DNA of 64,000 nucleotides, taken from contig NMRB01000855.1 of NCBI GenBank assembly GCA_002633025.1, positions 62,001 to 126,000 of the forward strand, in the 5' to 3' direction. Numbering within the stretch: the stretch's first letter is position 1; each line of letters starts with the position of its first letter. The notes beneath the pieces were generated by a model. That model was not told the origin of the DNA and did no database searches. It was given only the letters and a program-made list of their open reading frames with translations. This DNA is from Notospermus geniculatus. Its lineage: Eukaryota; Nemertea; Pilidiophora; Heteronemertea; Lineidae. This document shows positions 48,560 through 60,814 of this stretch, one piece after another. Both the position numbers and the translations under genes were made by a program.

Positions 48560-49800
48560 ATGTTCTCAGCTCTTGACCCGTCGTACTGCGACCGAATCCA
48601 CACGACAACGGTTTTTCGCTCATGTAGGCTATCGAAGTTTTCAAAGGTCTTTGTCCGCTGCAGTGTTGACTGCCAGGTCTTGAACTGTTGTACTGCAACC
48701 GAATCCACACGATGCTTGTTGAAACCACCTGGTGAGGGCAGGAAACAGTGTTCAAACACCACTGAAAACAGCAGAAAGCACTGCTTTGGGTTCTGCCCCA
48801 ACGCAGACGTGTTCATTTAGAAATGATGACAAGTCACTTGGGAACAACATTCACCACAAAACAGAAATAATCGGTGACAACTACCAATGTTCTGATTCTT
48901 GACTTAACTCGGCAAATTTCTTCAAAATTTGACACAGATTGTCACAACTCGGGAGTCAAATCCCCAGCATGTTTTTTCCCAACATGACTAATAGTTTTAA
49001 TGCATTTACCTTGTCTTCTATACTCCACCAGTTCATCATTTTTTAATGGAGAACATCATTTGCGCCGATGGAAACAGTAATTATGATCTCTAATCAAGTT
49101 ACTCATTAGATGAGTTTTTCGCAGGCCGATGGTTTTTGATAAAATGACAAATGAGCCCAGCGTTTCTAAAGCTTCATTGATTAGATTAGAAAATAATTTC
49201 TGGCATCATAACTAGGGAAATCTTCCGAAGCAAACTGTAATTAGTCCATATCTAATCTGAGTGCATTACTTAATGTCTGCACTATTTTTTAAGAGATACC
49301 CAGAGAACACTATCTTTATCGACATAATGCATATTTCAAGAGGATAATCGTTTTTAAGTCGATTTAATGAAATTAGCATAGAGCGAGCAGATAGCAAGTG
49401 GAGTTACAATCTTTTCCATCTCCACAAAGCCTAATGTTGGCTCTGTGGGGATTGCCTCCAATGAAATTTTGGTTGCAATCATTCGAATTTTGTATAAAAC
49501 AGTCAGAATGTGTTGTATTATCACCACAAATTAGTAGAATCAGTAACAGCCAACAAGTGTGTAATCTTACGCCAAACCAAGATGCATCATCAAGAGCTAA
49601 ACAAAACTTTATGGAAGTGGAAGTTCACCATGTTTTGTGTGACCTTGCAGTGTTTTCGCCAGAGGGTACTAAGGGTACTATGATAGTACCCTCAAAGGAA
49701 CAGAAAAGGGCCATTTTCTTTAATTTCATGGGGGTTTTGCAGATTTTGAAGAAATCAGTACCCTCAAAAAAATTTCTGGCAGAAACCCTGCCTTGGCATT

Positions 49801-50035
49801 TATCAGTCAGAGTGGCACAGTTGCAACATCGAGGCCTGTCTCCTCTGAAGTTGCAGGGTCAATTCCTTCTTCATGTGATAGCGGGACAACTCTCTGACAG
49901 AGTGCAAGTTTTCTCCAGGCACTCTGGTTTCCTTCTGCTTTATGAAACTGCTTGAAAATGTCAAGAGGGTGGAAAATGTCATATTTGGTGTCAAGCTCTC
50001 AATACATTACTTTCAAAGTACTTCTCACTTATATC
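49801..50035 (+). mobile_element. SINE family S1
   Basis: The tRNA-like head has CAGAGTGGCACAGTTGC and B-box-like GGGTCAATTCC. The body has GCGGGACAACTCTCTGACAG and TTTTCTCCAGGCACTCTGG, and the tail CAAGCTCTCAATACATTACT. It matches pieces at 38866, 41345 and, as the D2 copy, 52648. Confidence 0.65.
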
Positions 50036-50377
50036 AGAGACGTATCACCTATTAGATGATCACAAAGAAAGATTCCGCGAAATAAAGACCAAGAACGTTC
50101 CAGAATCCGATCACTATAATAAAACAAAACAAAGATACTGAGGTGAGACTATATAAACCAGAAATAAAACGGATGTCGAATGCCACGTACGCCTAGTATA
50201 AGCAAATCAATATTTTATGCAGAATATCGAGGGAAATATACATAAATACCAACGTAGACAAAGTTCAGGCGAAAAGAATTGAATTTGTCAATTTCAGAGA
50301 TGAAACTGTTTTTTTTAATGTGGTACTGAACATTGAATATCATTATAATCTATTTACAGTACACATTTTACTGCTAT

Positions 50378-50613
50378 NNNNNNNNNNNNNNNNNNNNNNN
50401 NNNNNNNNNNNNNNNNNNNNNNNNNNNNNNNNNNNNNNNNNNNNNNNNNNNNNNNNNNNNNNNNNNNNNNNNNNNNNNNNNNNNNNNNNNNNNNNNNNNN
50501 NNNNNNNNNNNNNNNNNNNNNNNNNNNNNNNNNNNNNNNNNNNNNNNNNNNNNNNNNNNNNNNNNNNNNNNNNNNNNNNNNNNNNNNNNNNNNNNNNNNN
50601 NNNNNNNNNNNNN
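50378..50613. other. assembly gap, 236 N
   Basis: Run of N separating the two D2 units. Any ORF spanning it is meaningless. Confidence 1.
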
Positions 50614-51302
50614 GCCGTTTTTGTGTATTTACGATAATTGGTTCTTTGTCCGCACGCAATGATGACTGCAGACTAACAAGATGAAATTAATACACTCTAC
50701 CTGATAAATTTTTATATTTTTTCTTACTCCGCCCGGGGATGACGTTTTTGTATTCAGTCCTCCTATCTCTCTTCAGTTTTCCTGTCCATGAACAATAGTC
50801 CCGTACTCGGGGAGTTGAAATGCGTGGCACGGCTGAAGGGTCCGGTTGACAGCAGACAAAAGCACTACATGCCGGGATGATTATCAATTGTCTGCGATAC
50901 CATGCTCGAATTTACGGGAATTATTTTGCAAAAAGAACTCATGTAAACGATCCGATGATCGATATCAGTATTGGGGTGTTGAAGCTCATCAATTTATGAC
51001 ATTGTCCTGACCGATTATTCGTGTCCATTTACTTCATTTGATGACTCAATCCAGTTTTTGATGGACAGCTAGAAAATGCAGGGTATTGCGATCAAAAGGT
51101 TCATCTTCCGAGATTTGTTCAGCTGCTCCTGTCGTCTAGGTCAATTAAGATTCAATCACTTTCTTGCGGGTTTCGTCCTTGTGCACAGGTGTCACAGTTG
51201 ACCCACAGCTAATACAACGTTCCCAGCGAAAAGCCGGAACAGATGACAACAGTTTCTTGCACATGCTGTGAAGTTTCCATAGGCCTTTGTCCACTGCAAC
51301 AA

Positions 51303-51435
51303 TAGGGACTTTTGGCAAGGCTCTGTATCATCGATCCGAGTCACGTATGACGTATCAAGCTAATGCATTTTTTATTAAAATCATACGTCATACATGATAC
51401 GTATCGACGACACGGAGCCTTGCCAAAAGTCCCTA
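51303..51435. mobile_element. foldback MITE M9, D2 copy
   Basis: The body 51305-51433 starts GGGACTTTTGGCAAGGCTC and is flanked by TA. It lacks a few bases (CATGTA) present in the left-unit copy, and its ends are a perfect inverted match. Confidence 0.85.
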
Positions 51436-52647
51436 ATGTTCTCAACTCTTTTCAACGATTTTTCGCTCATGTAGGCTATCGAAGTTTTCAAAGGTCTTTG
51501 TCCGCTGCAGTGTTGACTGCCAGGTCTTGAACTGTTGTACTGCAACCGAATCCACACGATGCTTGTTGAAACCACCTGGTGAGGGCAGGAAACAGGTTCA
51601 AACACCACTGAAAACAGCGGAAAGCAGTGCTTTGGATTCTGCCCCAACGCAGACACGTTCATTTAGAAACGATGACAATTCACTTGGGAACAACATTCAC
51701 CACAAAACAGAAATAATCGGTGACGACTACCAATGTTCTGATTCTCGACTTAACTCGGCAAATTTCTTCAAAATTTGACACAGATTGTCACAACTCGGGA
51801 GTCAAATCCCCAGCATGTTTTTTTCCCAACATGACTAATAGTTTTAATGCATTTACCTTGTCTTCTATACTTCACCAGTTCATCATTTTTTAATGGAGAA
51901 CATCATTTGCGCCGATGGAAACAGTAATTATGATCTCTAATCAAGTTACTCATTAGAGGAGTTTTTCGCGGGCCGATGGTTTTTGATAAAATGACAAATG
52001 AGCCCAGCGTTTCTAAAGCTTCATTGATTAGATTAGAAAATAATTTCTGGCATCATAACTGAGGAAATCTTCCGAAGCAAACTGTAATTAGTCCATATCT
52101 AATCTGAGTGCATTACTTAATGTCTGCACTATTTTTTAAGAGATACCCAGAGAACACTATCTTTATCGACATAATGCATATTTCAAGAGGATAATCGTTT
52201 TTAAGTCGATTTAATGAAATTAGCATAGAGCGAACAGATAGCAAGTGGAGTTACAATCTTTTCCATCTCCACAAAGCCTAATGTTGGCTCTGTGGGGATT
52301 GCCTCCAATGAAATTTTGGTTGCAATCATTTGAATTTTGTATAAAACAGTCAGAATGTGTTGTATTATCACCAAAAATTAGTAGAATCAGTAACAGCCAA
52401 CAAGTGTGTAATCTTACGCCAAACCAAGATGCATCATCAAGAGCTAAACAAAACTTTATGGAAGTGGAAGTTCACCATGTTTTGTGTGACCTTGCAGTGT
52501 TTTCGCCAGAGGGTACTAAGGGTACTATGATAGTACCCTCAAAGGAACAGAAAAGGGCCATTTTCTTTAATTTCATGGGGGTTTTGCAGATTTTGAAGAA
52601 ATCAGTACCCTCAAAAAAATTTCTGGCAGAAACCCTGCCTTGGCATT

Positions 52648-52880
52648 TATCAGTCAGAGTGGCACAGTTGCAACATCGAGGCCTGTCTCCTCTGAAGTTG
52701 CAGGGTCAATTCCTTCTTCATGTGATAGCGGGACAACTCTCTGACAGAGTGCAAGTTTTCTCCAGGCACTCTGGTTTCCTTCTGCTTTATGAAACTGCTT
52801 GAAAATGTCAAGAGGGTGGAAAATGTCATATTTGGTGTCAAGCTCTCAATACATTACTTTCAAAGTACTTCTCACTTATA
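52648..52880 (+). mobile_element. SINE S1, D2 copy
   Basis: Essentially identical to 49801-50035 as part of the duplicated block. Confidence 0.65.
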
Positions 52881-53224
52881 TCAGAGACGTATCACCTATT
52901 AGATGATCACAAAGAAAGATTCCGCGAAATAAAGACCAAGAACGTTCCAGAATCCGATCACTATAATAAAACAAAACAAAGATACTGAGGTGAGACTATA
53001 TAAACCAGAAATAAAACGGATGTCGAATGCCACGTACGCCTAGTATAAGCAAATCAATATTTTATGCAGAATATCGAGGGAAATATACATAAATACCAAC
53101 GTAGACAAAGTTCAGGCGAAAAGAATTGAATTTGTCAATTTCAGAGATGAAACTGTTTTTTTTAATGTGGTACTGAACATTGAATATCATTATAATCTAT
53201 TTACAGTACACATTTTACTGCTAT

Positions 53225-54317
53225 ACATAAATCAATCCGACAACGACCGCATGTTGTTGAAAAACGTGACGACGCGACTGAATAGTATAGTTCGTCAGCT
53301 TTGATGCAGTGACGATGTCTTTTTCCTGACACAATAGAATGTTATGCATCATGTTTTTAATATGTTCTAATTTCTCGCAATGTCACTTGAACTTTTTACA
53401 ACAACGTCGGTTATTGCTCCCTATGCATATTGTAGTACCACGAAATTGCTCCGAATATACACAGTTATTACCAAGTTTCTCTTGAAAACAAAACGGGAAA
53501 ATATCTGCGGCAATAAACCAAGAGTGATCTATTTGGTTCCTGAACCTAAATATTTGTAATAAAACTTCATAAGCCGCGACCTGATCTCAGGAAGAAGCAG
53601 AAACTAAGTAAACATCACAAGCATACAGACAGATTTAAAGGTATCAACAGTTTGGAAATGATCCATATGAAATAGCTATAAACTAGTTTACACTTTAGGA
53701 TATAAATGCTTTCTTGCATTGTGGACGAGGTCTGACCTGGGATCCAAGCAGGAACCTGATAATCTTTCATAGAAACATGTTGATCCTCATCAGATTTCTC
53801 ACCCTTCAAAATCTTCAATTTCCGATAAAGCAAGGTCGAGCCAAAGGGTTGAAGGTCACATGAGATGATCATCAATTTCTAGTAGTAATCCTCCAAGAGG
53901 ATTGGGTACCCATGCTATAATCCAATATGTCGTTGTGATGTAATGCGAAAGGATTTGACGGTAAAAATGCAGCCTACAAGTGATGGATTCAGGGATTTCT
54001 TGGTAAAAACGAAGAATCGTAGCGTACAAGTGATCTATTTTTGCAGAAAAATCTTCAGCAATTGATCACATCCTACGAGAGGTTAATTCAGACGGATGGT
54101 ACGGACATGATAGAAGATGTTGCGTGACTGAACGATGAATGCTGGGAAGGTTATCAGTTTGCCCAGCAGTGAACTGTTGGTGTAATTGAAATGGGTGTTC
54201 TTTGGTGATAGGTTAGCCACGTCGACGTAGAAGCGAGTTTGTCAATGCAGCAACAAAGACAGGATCAGGGAAAAGGTTGACGCAGAGGTATGTCCACATT
54301 ACTGGCCTAGTCACTAT
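53225..54317. other. no supported gene
   Basis: No recognisable ORF. A loose about 60-bp echo occurs around 53940-54060 (TACAAGTGAT(G/C).ATT twice). Confidence 0.3.
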
Positions 54318-54385
54318 TTGGTCTGAAAGGATCAAGTGATGCACAGAACGAGCAGCTCCTTGAGTTCACCAGGAAGGTTTTTGGA
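54318..54385 (+). mobile_element. SINE tail fragment (S2-like)
   Basis: TGGTCTGAAAGGATCAAGTG and GAGCAGCTCCTTGAGTTCAC match 39944-40010. It has no tRNA-like head. Confidence 0.5.
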
Positions 54386-54825
54386 CAGACAGTTGAGAAG
54401 CCCTTTCAGAAAGCTCTGAAGATCGATCTTCACAGGTCTGATGCCAAGGGCAGGACAGCATCCAGGCAGTTCACGTGAGGCCGCCTGATATAGTGATAGG
54501 TATAGCATCATCTGAGCTAAAAATGTAACAATTTTCTGACACCATCCCATGACAAATCGATCTAAGATACCATGCTAGTGCTACCAGAATGCATACTTAT
54601 GAGATTATCTCCAATGATAGAGTAATGAAATCACTTGCCCTATGCCTCGAAGACCTACAACATCACCCATTAGGAATGAGATAATGAGGAAAGTTGTGTA
54701 TCACTGATAGTTATCTCTGAACTTTTGTCACCAGGAGAATGCCTGATTTAGCTTGGATGGGAACAGATCCAGTAGGCCGGTAGCAATGATAATGTGCAGG
54801 AATGATTTTGTCTTCTTGGGAAACA
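54386..54825. other. no feature seen
   Basis: Unique-looking sequence, no supported exon. Confidence 0.3.
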
Positions 54826-55165
54826 CTTCTCAAGGAACCACTCTTGGAGTCAACGCTGCTATCAAGGAAGCACTCTCTCAAGGGAGCACTGTTCTTAAGG
54901 AAGCAATGCTCTTAATGAAGCACTGCTCTCAAGGAAGCATGCGCTCAAGAAAGCACTGCTCTCAAGTACTGCTATTAAGGCAGCACTGCTCTCAAGGAGA
55001 CGCTGACATCAAGGTGCTGCTCTCAGGGGTAGCACTGCTTTTAAGGAAGCACTGCTCTTAAGGGAGCACTGCTGTCAAGGAAGCACTGCTGTCAAGAGAG
55101 CACTGCTTTCAAGAAAGCACTGCTCTAAAGAAAGCACTGCTCTCAAGGAACCACTGCTCAACGAA
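54826..55165. repeat. 18-bp minisatellite, about 18 copies
   Basis: The unit AAGGAAGCACTGCTCTCA would read KEALLS in one frame, but units with lost or gained bases shift the frame repeatedly. A coding role is therefore unlikely. Most variation is at two or three positions per unit. Confidence 0.9.
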
Positions 55166-55530
55166 ACTCTGTAAAATGAATGCACTCAAATACCGTTGCA
55201 AAAAGTTGCAAACCATGCTGACTTCCCGTTGATATCATTAGGTAATGACGAAGGTATGCTGATACCAGATACTCTACGCCATATTGCACAGTCAGCACAA
55301 ATTACATGTTCAGAGGAGAACGAGAGAGGTGCTTGAGCGCTACAAGATTACAGAATGGAATTGGATGCGCTAATTATGGCAATAAACCCAAAATATTGCC
55401 CCGTCATGATGATCACAATATGCAGAGCAGAGACATCAGGTTACTGATGAATGGATTCCATTTCAGCAACGGTGAAGGTGATGTAACACGACAAAGATTG
55501 CAACAAGGCAGGCAGCCTTTGAAGAGTCAC

Positions 55531-55560
55531 GTGGTGGTGGTGGTGGTGGTGGTGGTGGGG
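55531..55560. repeat. (GGT)n microsatellite
   Basis: Nine or more GGT units from GTGGTGG to GGGG. Confidence 0.95.
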
Positions 55561-56319
55561 GCTGCTGTGTGATGGGGCTGAGACTGACGAATGGGAATAC
55601 CTCAATGGGAGGTCCATGTCAAGCCAGGATTGCAGAACCAACACCCCTCAGAACTAACTTCCAAAATAGACCAAATCAGCTAAAGGCTGAGACTGTATGA
55701 CCATTCAAAGCCAAAAACAACACAGAGAAATATGGAACCTTCCTGTTTCCCCCATCTTTTACCAGGAAAACGTACGATATCGAGCGCACGCAGCTATCAT
55801 CTACGATATTTTATTCACAACTACTGCTTCCAGCATAATTTCCTGTGACAAAAATTGCTGCTAATTTCTTCACATGGTATCAGAGGAACACCAACATTCT
55901 ATAACTCATCAATCATATGACGAGAAATGTGGGAAAAAAATCTTGAGAAATCATTTCAAGAACTTCATTTTGCATCTGTGCTGTGGCTTCCAATCTTGTT
56001 GCGACGGAAATTGCAAAGAGAAAGGAGCAGCTTTCATGCATTGTTGAAAAAAGAACAACGCATTTTGTGATAATCCTGAAGGAAACATGAGACAAACAAA
56101 GGTTAGCTTTGTAAATCTGAATACCATACATCTCTGAGGTGATATAATCTGAAAATAGTATAAAATGATAGAGTTCGGGAGGAGTTTTATGAGACAAAGG
56201 TATTGCAATATCAAATCGATGCAAAGGAACTGTTTTCAGGCTAGGAGCAAAATCTACTGATGGCATGGTATAATCATAGGTCTGCTATGTTGGTCAGTCC
56301 CGGTACTGTCGATGGCATG
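55561..56319. other. no supported gene
   Basis: Reverse ORFs at 55913-56266 and 55951-56214 overlap in different frames, without recognisable motifs. Confidence 0.3.
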
Positions 56320-56650
56320 GTATGCTTGAAATATGCCCATAGGACATGGGTCGGAAGGTTTATGAGATAGGAAGGATAAACTTGACATTTGCCACCTCTG
56401 GACGTGGGTACCAAGGGTACACGTAAGACATACCAGTAAGACCTGGCCACCAAGAACAAACTTCACAAGTTTGAACCTTGCCACCCATCCCAGGGTACAC
56501 TTTGAGATATGCCCAGTTTGGACCTGGGTAGGAAGCGTACACTCGTGTTATGCCCATGCCCTCACGGCCAACACTACCTCCACAAACCAAGTACCAGTGT
56601 GAACCAATAAACGATTTACCAAGGGTACACAGCAACGAATATGCCAGTCA
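56320..56650. repeat. degenerate about 41-bp minisatellite
   Basis: Recurrent GACATATGCCCA..TTTGGAC and CTGGGTACCAAGGGTACAC in order, with much drift. At least five units can be seen between 56330 and 56640. Confidence 0.6.
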
Positions 56651-58724
56651 ACAAACTGTTTTTTACCAGAGTACCCATCTTTGCAAAATGAAGGCATGCC
56701 AACAACAGAAGCTGGTGATTCAGCTTCATACAACACTGACCTCTCAAGAAACACCAAGAAACCCAGGAAACTTGAATGGCCCATTGGAAGCTGACAGCAA
56801 GATAAAAACTCTGCCATGACAGAATGGCAAATATAACTAACCTTATTATATCGGAGTAAGAACCAATATGTCATGTAATATGCACACACATAAAAACCTT
56901 GTTCTCCATTCTCTAATGTCGAGATGATAAAAAATTCATCAGAAAGACTACATCAGTCAGAGTCACAAATGGATGCATATCAAACTGTAAAATTCGTCCA
57001 TAAATATCAAGAATCAGACGTATATTTGCACAAGATCCTTCATAGTGGACATGTTCTTTATTATTCATGAGAGTTGAGCTGAAGTCCATTGGTTCAATCC
57101 AGTCTCACTTTCTTTTCACTTGGCAAAAGTTTCAGGGGAGGCATCAGCCAAGTTTCCAATCGGGAGAGCTTTCATGGAAAAAGGTGTGAAGAAATTTTGT
57201 GTATTTCAGGGAATCTAAAGGATATTCGCCTAAAATGCTGGTGGATAACAACTCTATGCACTCTTAGAAATAAAGGTTCTTGAGGTTCTGAAAAACCCTT
57301 AAGGGTTCTTCACAACACACAAATATGTGACCCTAAAAGGTTCTGGAGTGTGGGCTCAAGTTCAATGTAAAACTGGCTGTTCTCATTCTGTCTTGACCTA
57401 TGTAATTAGGAAACCTTGCAACTAAGGACAGCATACCCTGACCAAAAGGTGTCCATAATACAGAATTTGTAGTCTAGTGATTCCAGTTTGCTCACTTGGT
57501 AAACAGAGTCAGATGGGAGTTACCGGCACCAAAATGATGATTCTGGTACTCATAGAGTTAAAAGTAGATGGACGCAATATTACATGTAAACACGTCGTCC
57601 TGACTGTGTGTGCTATCAAACTCATGATAACCTAACCATTAACTTCAACTTCAAGTTGATATCAAACAAGTCTAAGTACACATAACATATTTCAAATATT
57701 TCTATCAAGAACGTGCAATACTTTATAAAACAGATGCACGTGTGCACAATCGATAAGACAAAATATCAAATAATCGAAAATATTGCAACATTTCAAGTAC
57801 CATCTGTTGTTGCCAAGGTTACGGACGAAACACTTTTCTCAGCATTTCAATTTGACTAACAGCATACAATTTAATCCCATAAACAGCTCACTGTCCTGAG
57901 AAGAGTTATTAGTTGGATACAACATAGAAGATTGCTAATCTTGCCTTATCTTTGATTACGTATTAAGTGGTTTTAGTCACTGATTTTAATCAATGAATGA
58001 GGAAATTGCGAACTATCGCCACTTGGAGGCGCTGTGATAGGTTGTGCATCTTTTTTCAACCTTTTGTCCCTGTTGCACTGCGTCAAGGATGCCTGGCGTG
58101 ATGTTTTTGCATCATTTTGCTCCGTTTCTACCATCAGTGGTACCACTGTTCTCAATCTCAGTGCCCCTGATGGGATGAATAGTCAAGCTACTTCCTCATT
58201 GGTCATCGAGTGACCAATATCAATGCTTCCTACTGTCTCCAGTCCATCAGCAATGGCCACCTTCACAAACAATCAAAATGTGGTGACCGGATTTGCTGCT
58301 ATTGGTGGTGTGCGATCACAAGGAATCATGTGATCAAAAATGCATTTTAGGCTTGTGCAGGCAAAATTCGAGCAATATCCCTCTCAGAAAGAGAAATTGT
58401 CACCTGGAGCTGTTCAAAGATAGAGGGTCAATATATCACCTCAGCTGAGCTGAAATGTTGACTGTTTTATCAAAATCGACTGCCAATTCTCCGTTCGTCC
58501 ACACAGCGAACATATCTTATCAGTAGCCAAGCGGGGAATATGATAGGGCAATAACATGACAAGATTAGGAGCAGCAATATTGACTATTAGTCATATACCG
58601 AATTCCTCCGAGGACAACATATGATTATTTTATAGACTATTTCACAAGCTCTGCTGTCACTGCGTACAATGGTCACAGCATATCATTTTAACTCTATGTT
58701 ATCCAAGATGCTGTTCTGGATGAC
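56651..58724. other. gene-poor stretch
   Basis: CTCTTAGAAATAAAGGTTCT at 57260 with AAACCCTTAAGGGTTCTTC after it resembles ends of small DNA-transposon MITEs, but I could not define a full element. CACTTGGAGGCGCTGTGA near 58020 matches the end of the 14243 foldback element. No exon is supported. Confidence 0.3.
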
Positions 58725-58945
58725 GAATGCATCGAGATGGTGTCCACAGAGGCTGTTTCTGAAAACATGCCTGTTGAAGAATAGCAGCAACACCATTGAG
58801 GGACATTTTCTGGGACAGCCTTTATGATACATGACGATGATGTCGATGTCGATGCAGGGTGTCAGGAAACTGTGCCCACAGGTCAACAACAACCCTCTTT
58901 GTGACATTTTCTGAGACACCCTTCATGACAAATGGACGATCTTCA
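58725..58945. repeat. about 115-bp tandem duplication, 2 units
   Basis: GTGTCCACAGAGGCTGTTTCTG...GGACATTTTCTGGGACAGCC is echoed by GTGTCAGGAAACTGTGCCCA...GTGACATTTTCTGAGACACC. Diverged. Confidence 0.5.
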
Positions 58946-59379
58946 TTTTTGTTTTGATATAACAGAATTCCAGAAAGCGTTCATTCCTGTCTCATTTTTC
59001 AACTCCGTTTTATCTAACCGAAATAGCACACTCCTTTTAAGTCCCTGGATGACAACTGAAGTGGGAAAAGCAACTTTATTGGCTTTTGAACAAGATGTCC
59101 AATATCCATACGGTGAAAGTGACACCTGCCAATTTGTAGCATTGATATAGTCTGAGGTAAAAACAGAGTAAGATTTACTAACTCGCTTTTTCAAATAGGT
59201 CGATATCTTAGCAGGAAGATAGATAATTTCCATCTCGTAAGCCAGAGCTCCGTCACCAGATGACGCCACCTGTTAATTAGCTTCTGAAACCTGACTACGA
59301 ATCCATCCTTGACAAAGAAACTCGTCCACAAACCATTGCGTACGCAGAGGAAGCAATCATCACATTTGATTCTCTCTAC
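58946..59379. other. open frames on both strands, unresolved
   Basis: A forward 72-codon ORF (58932-59150) follows a good acceptor-like TTTTGTTTTGATATAACAG. A reverse 108-codon ORF (58943-59269) overlaps it. Composition does not decide between them and neither is recognised. Confidence 0.2.
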
Positions 59380-59457
59380 CTTTTGAAATCCAATACACAG
59401 CCAGAAAGCCAGGCATCGCCAGTGCAGGGTGCCCGCCGCCATCAAAGTCAACTTCAT
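59380..59457 (-). CDS. candidate signal-peptide first exon
   Basis: On the minus strand, an ATG at 59457 opens 26 codons ending exactly at a donor-like CAAAAG|GTAGAG (59380/59379). The peptide starts MKLTLMAAGT, has a short basic stretch and then a hydrophobic core CLAFWLCIGF, which fits a secretory signal followed by a splice. Base -3 is A. A possible next exon on the same strand begins after an acceptor-like AACAG near 59271 and reads VASSGDGALAYEMEI. I cannot name a family. The alternative is chance: the ORF also continues past the donor to 59191, and forward-strand ORFs overlap. Confidence 0.25.
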
Positions 59458-59942
59458 TATGAGAGCTTCCTTACCTTGCAATTTACCTCCTCTTTTGGTA
59501 GAAAGAACATTCTTCTGCTTTGATAAGACGCTGCAGACGGAAAGCTAAGGATGTGGAGCCACGCTAATTCAATATCAGGCAGCAAAAGGAACCATTCATG
59601 ATAAAAACTTGACGATGGTTAAAGCTGCAGCGTGCATGGTTTTGCTTCAAAGTTGCCTACTGAGAGGAAGAAACAATGAAAGAAGCATGTTTTCATCACA
59701 TACCGAAAAAGAACCACAGTGGACAGTAATCTAAGGTATACCAATTAGTTAGATCCAACCGATATCAGGTTTCTTTTGACTGTCCTTGGACAAGGCACTT
59801 GCCTCAGCTCAGTGCACAAAGCTTCCGAACTGAGTAACAATCAGAGTGAGTGAGGGACTTACCCCTTGGCAACCAAAAAATCCAGATTAGCTCTGACAAG
59901 ATTCTCAAGAACATTTGAGATGAATTGCCAGCAATCTTCATC

Positions 59943-60090
59943 TTCTTACCAGCAATATCATCAAGCCCCAGTTTTTTACCACCAATTTCATCAAGCCCCA
60001 GTTTTTTACCACCAATATCATCAAGCCCTCAGGTTTTTTACCATATCATCAAGAAACCCCAGTTTTTTACCACCAATACCATCACACCCT
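59943..60090. repeat. 30-bp minisatellite, about 5 copies
   Basis: The unit TTACCACCAATATCATCAAG then CCCCAGTTTT is highly similar between copies; two copies carry small indels. The Pro/Ser/Phe-rich forward ORFs derive from it. Confidence 0.9.
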
Positions 60091-60814
60091 CGGTTACCGA
60101 CAACCAGCTTTCCTCAAGTTTTTTGTTTGTATTCCATCTGCCAGACCTACTGAAATGTGTGACCAACTTACTGCATCAAGAAGGATGCAGAAGACAGTTC
60201 CTCGTTTGTCCCAGCTGCCTTTTCTCATCTGATTGATCGGATTTCTTTGAGACCAGAATGTTCAGGGATTTGAAGTGTCAACATCCTTTGTGTTCTGTCT
60301 CCTCACATCATAAACTTTCCTAAAACCACCTGAGATCAATCAAATTCAAAGCAAAACTGTCTCTTCAACAAAACTTTGGATATTTGGTAGATGGATTGTG
60401 AGAGCTTTTTGGAAAACGACTCCTGCTGAAGTTCAAGACTTTATGGTCAGTCACGTAATGAGCAGCAACACAGGTGTTCCCTGTGTGTTTGATGCTCGTA
60501 GTTCTGTTGGTAACCTTTGAGCCCTGGCTTTGTCACTACATACAGGAATTAATGCCATGATCTAGTTGATACCCAAGGGCTCTCATCACTCCCCGAGTCC
60601 TCTTGCGTACTTTATTTTCTTTCAACCTACTAATGGATACTGCTTTGTTTCAGGATGACTTGAGTGGTCGCAGTCTACCCTTCACAAAAAAAGAAAGCTA
60701 AGAGGTTTTTGTACGCCTGTCTAGCCAGAGTAGTGGATGCAAAAGGAGGCTTGGGTCAATTACTGCCTGTAAAATGATCAGCTTTCGAAATTCCCTCTTG
60801 GCAACATCTGTCCC
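60091..60814. other. no supported gene
   Basis: No clear exon or repeat. Confidence 0.3.

Larger units (their letters stand above)
47733..50377. repeat. direct duplication D2, left unit (2645 bp)
   Basis: About 98-99% similar by eye to 50614-53224. One difference is a segment of about 40 bp near 48571-48615 that the other unit lacks; single-base changes and small indels are scattered elsewhere. The unit runs exactly into the N gap. A 185-codon forward ORF (49398-49955) is copied in both units, but it reads through a SINE and is not a credible gene. Confidence 0.95.
50614..53224. repeat. direct duplication D2, right unit (2611 bp)
   Basis: Copy of 47733-50377, starting at the first base after the gap (GCCGTTTTTGTGTATTTACG) and continuing into unique sequence at ACATAAATCAATCCGAC. 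This is the pattern of an unmerged allele. Confidence 0.95.

Noticed and set aside
49398-49955. 185-codon forward ORF, repeated at 52245-52802
   Set aside because: It appears conserved only because both D2 units carry it. Its last third is an S1 SINE, it has no ATG-supported start and no domain.
50320-50662. ORFs spanning the gap
   Set aside because: They consist almost wholly of unknown residues from N bases.
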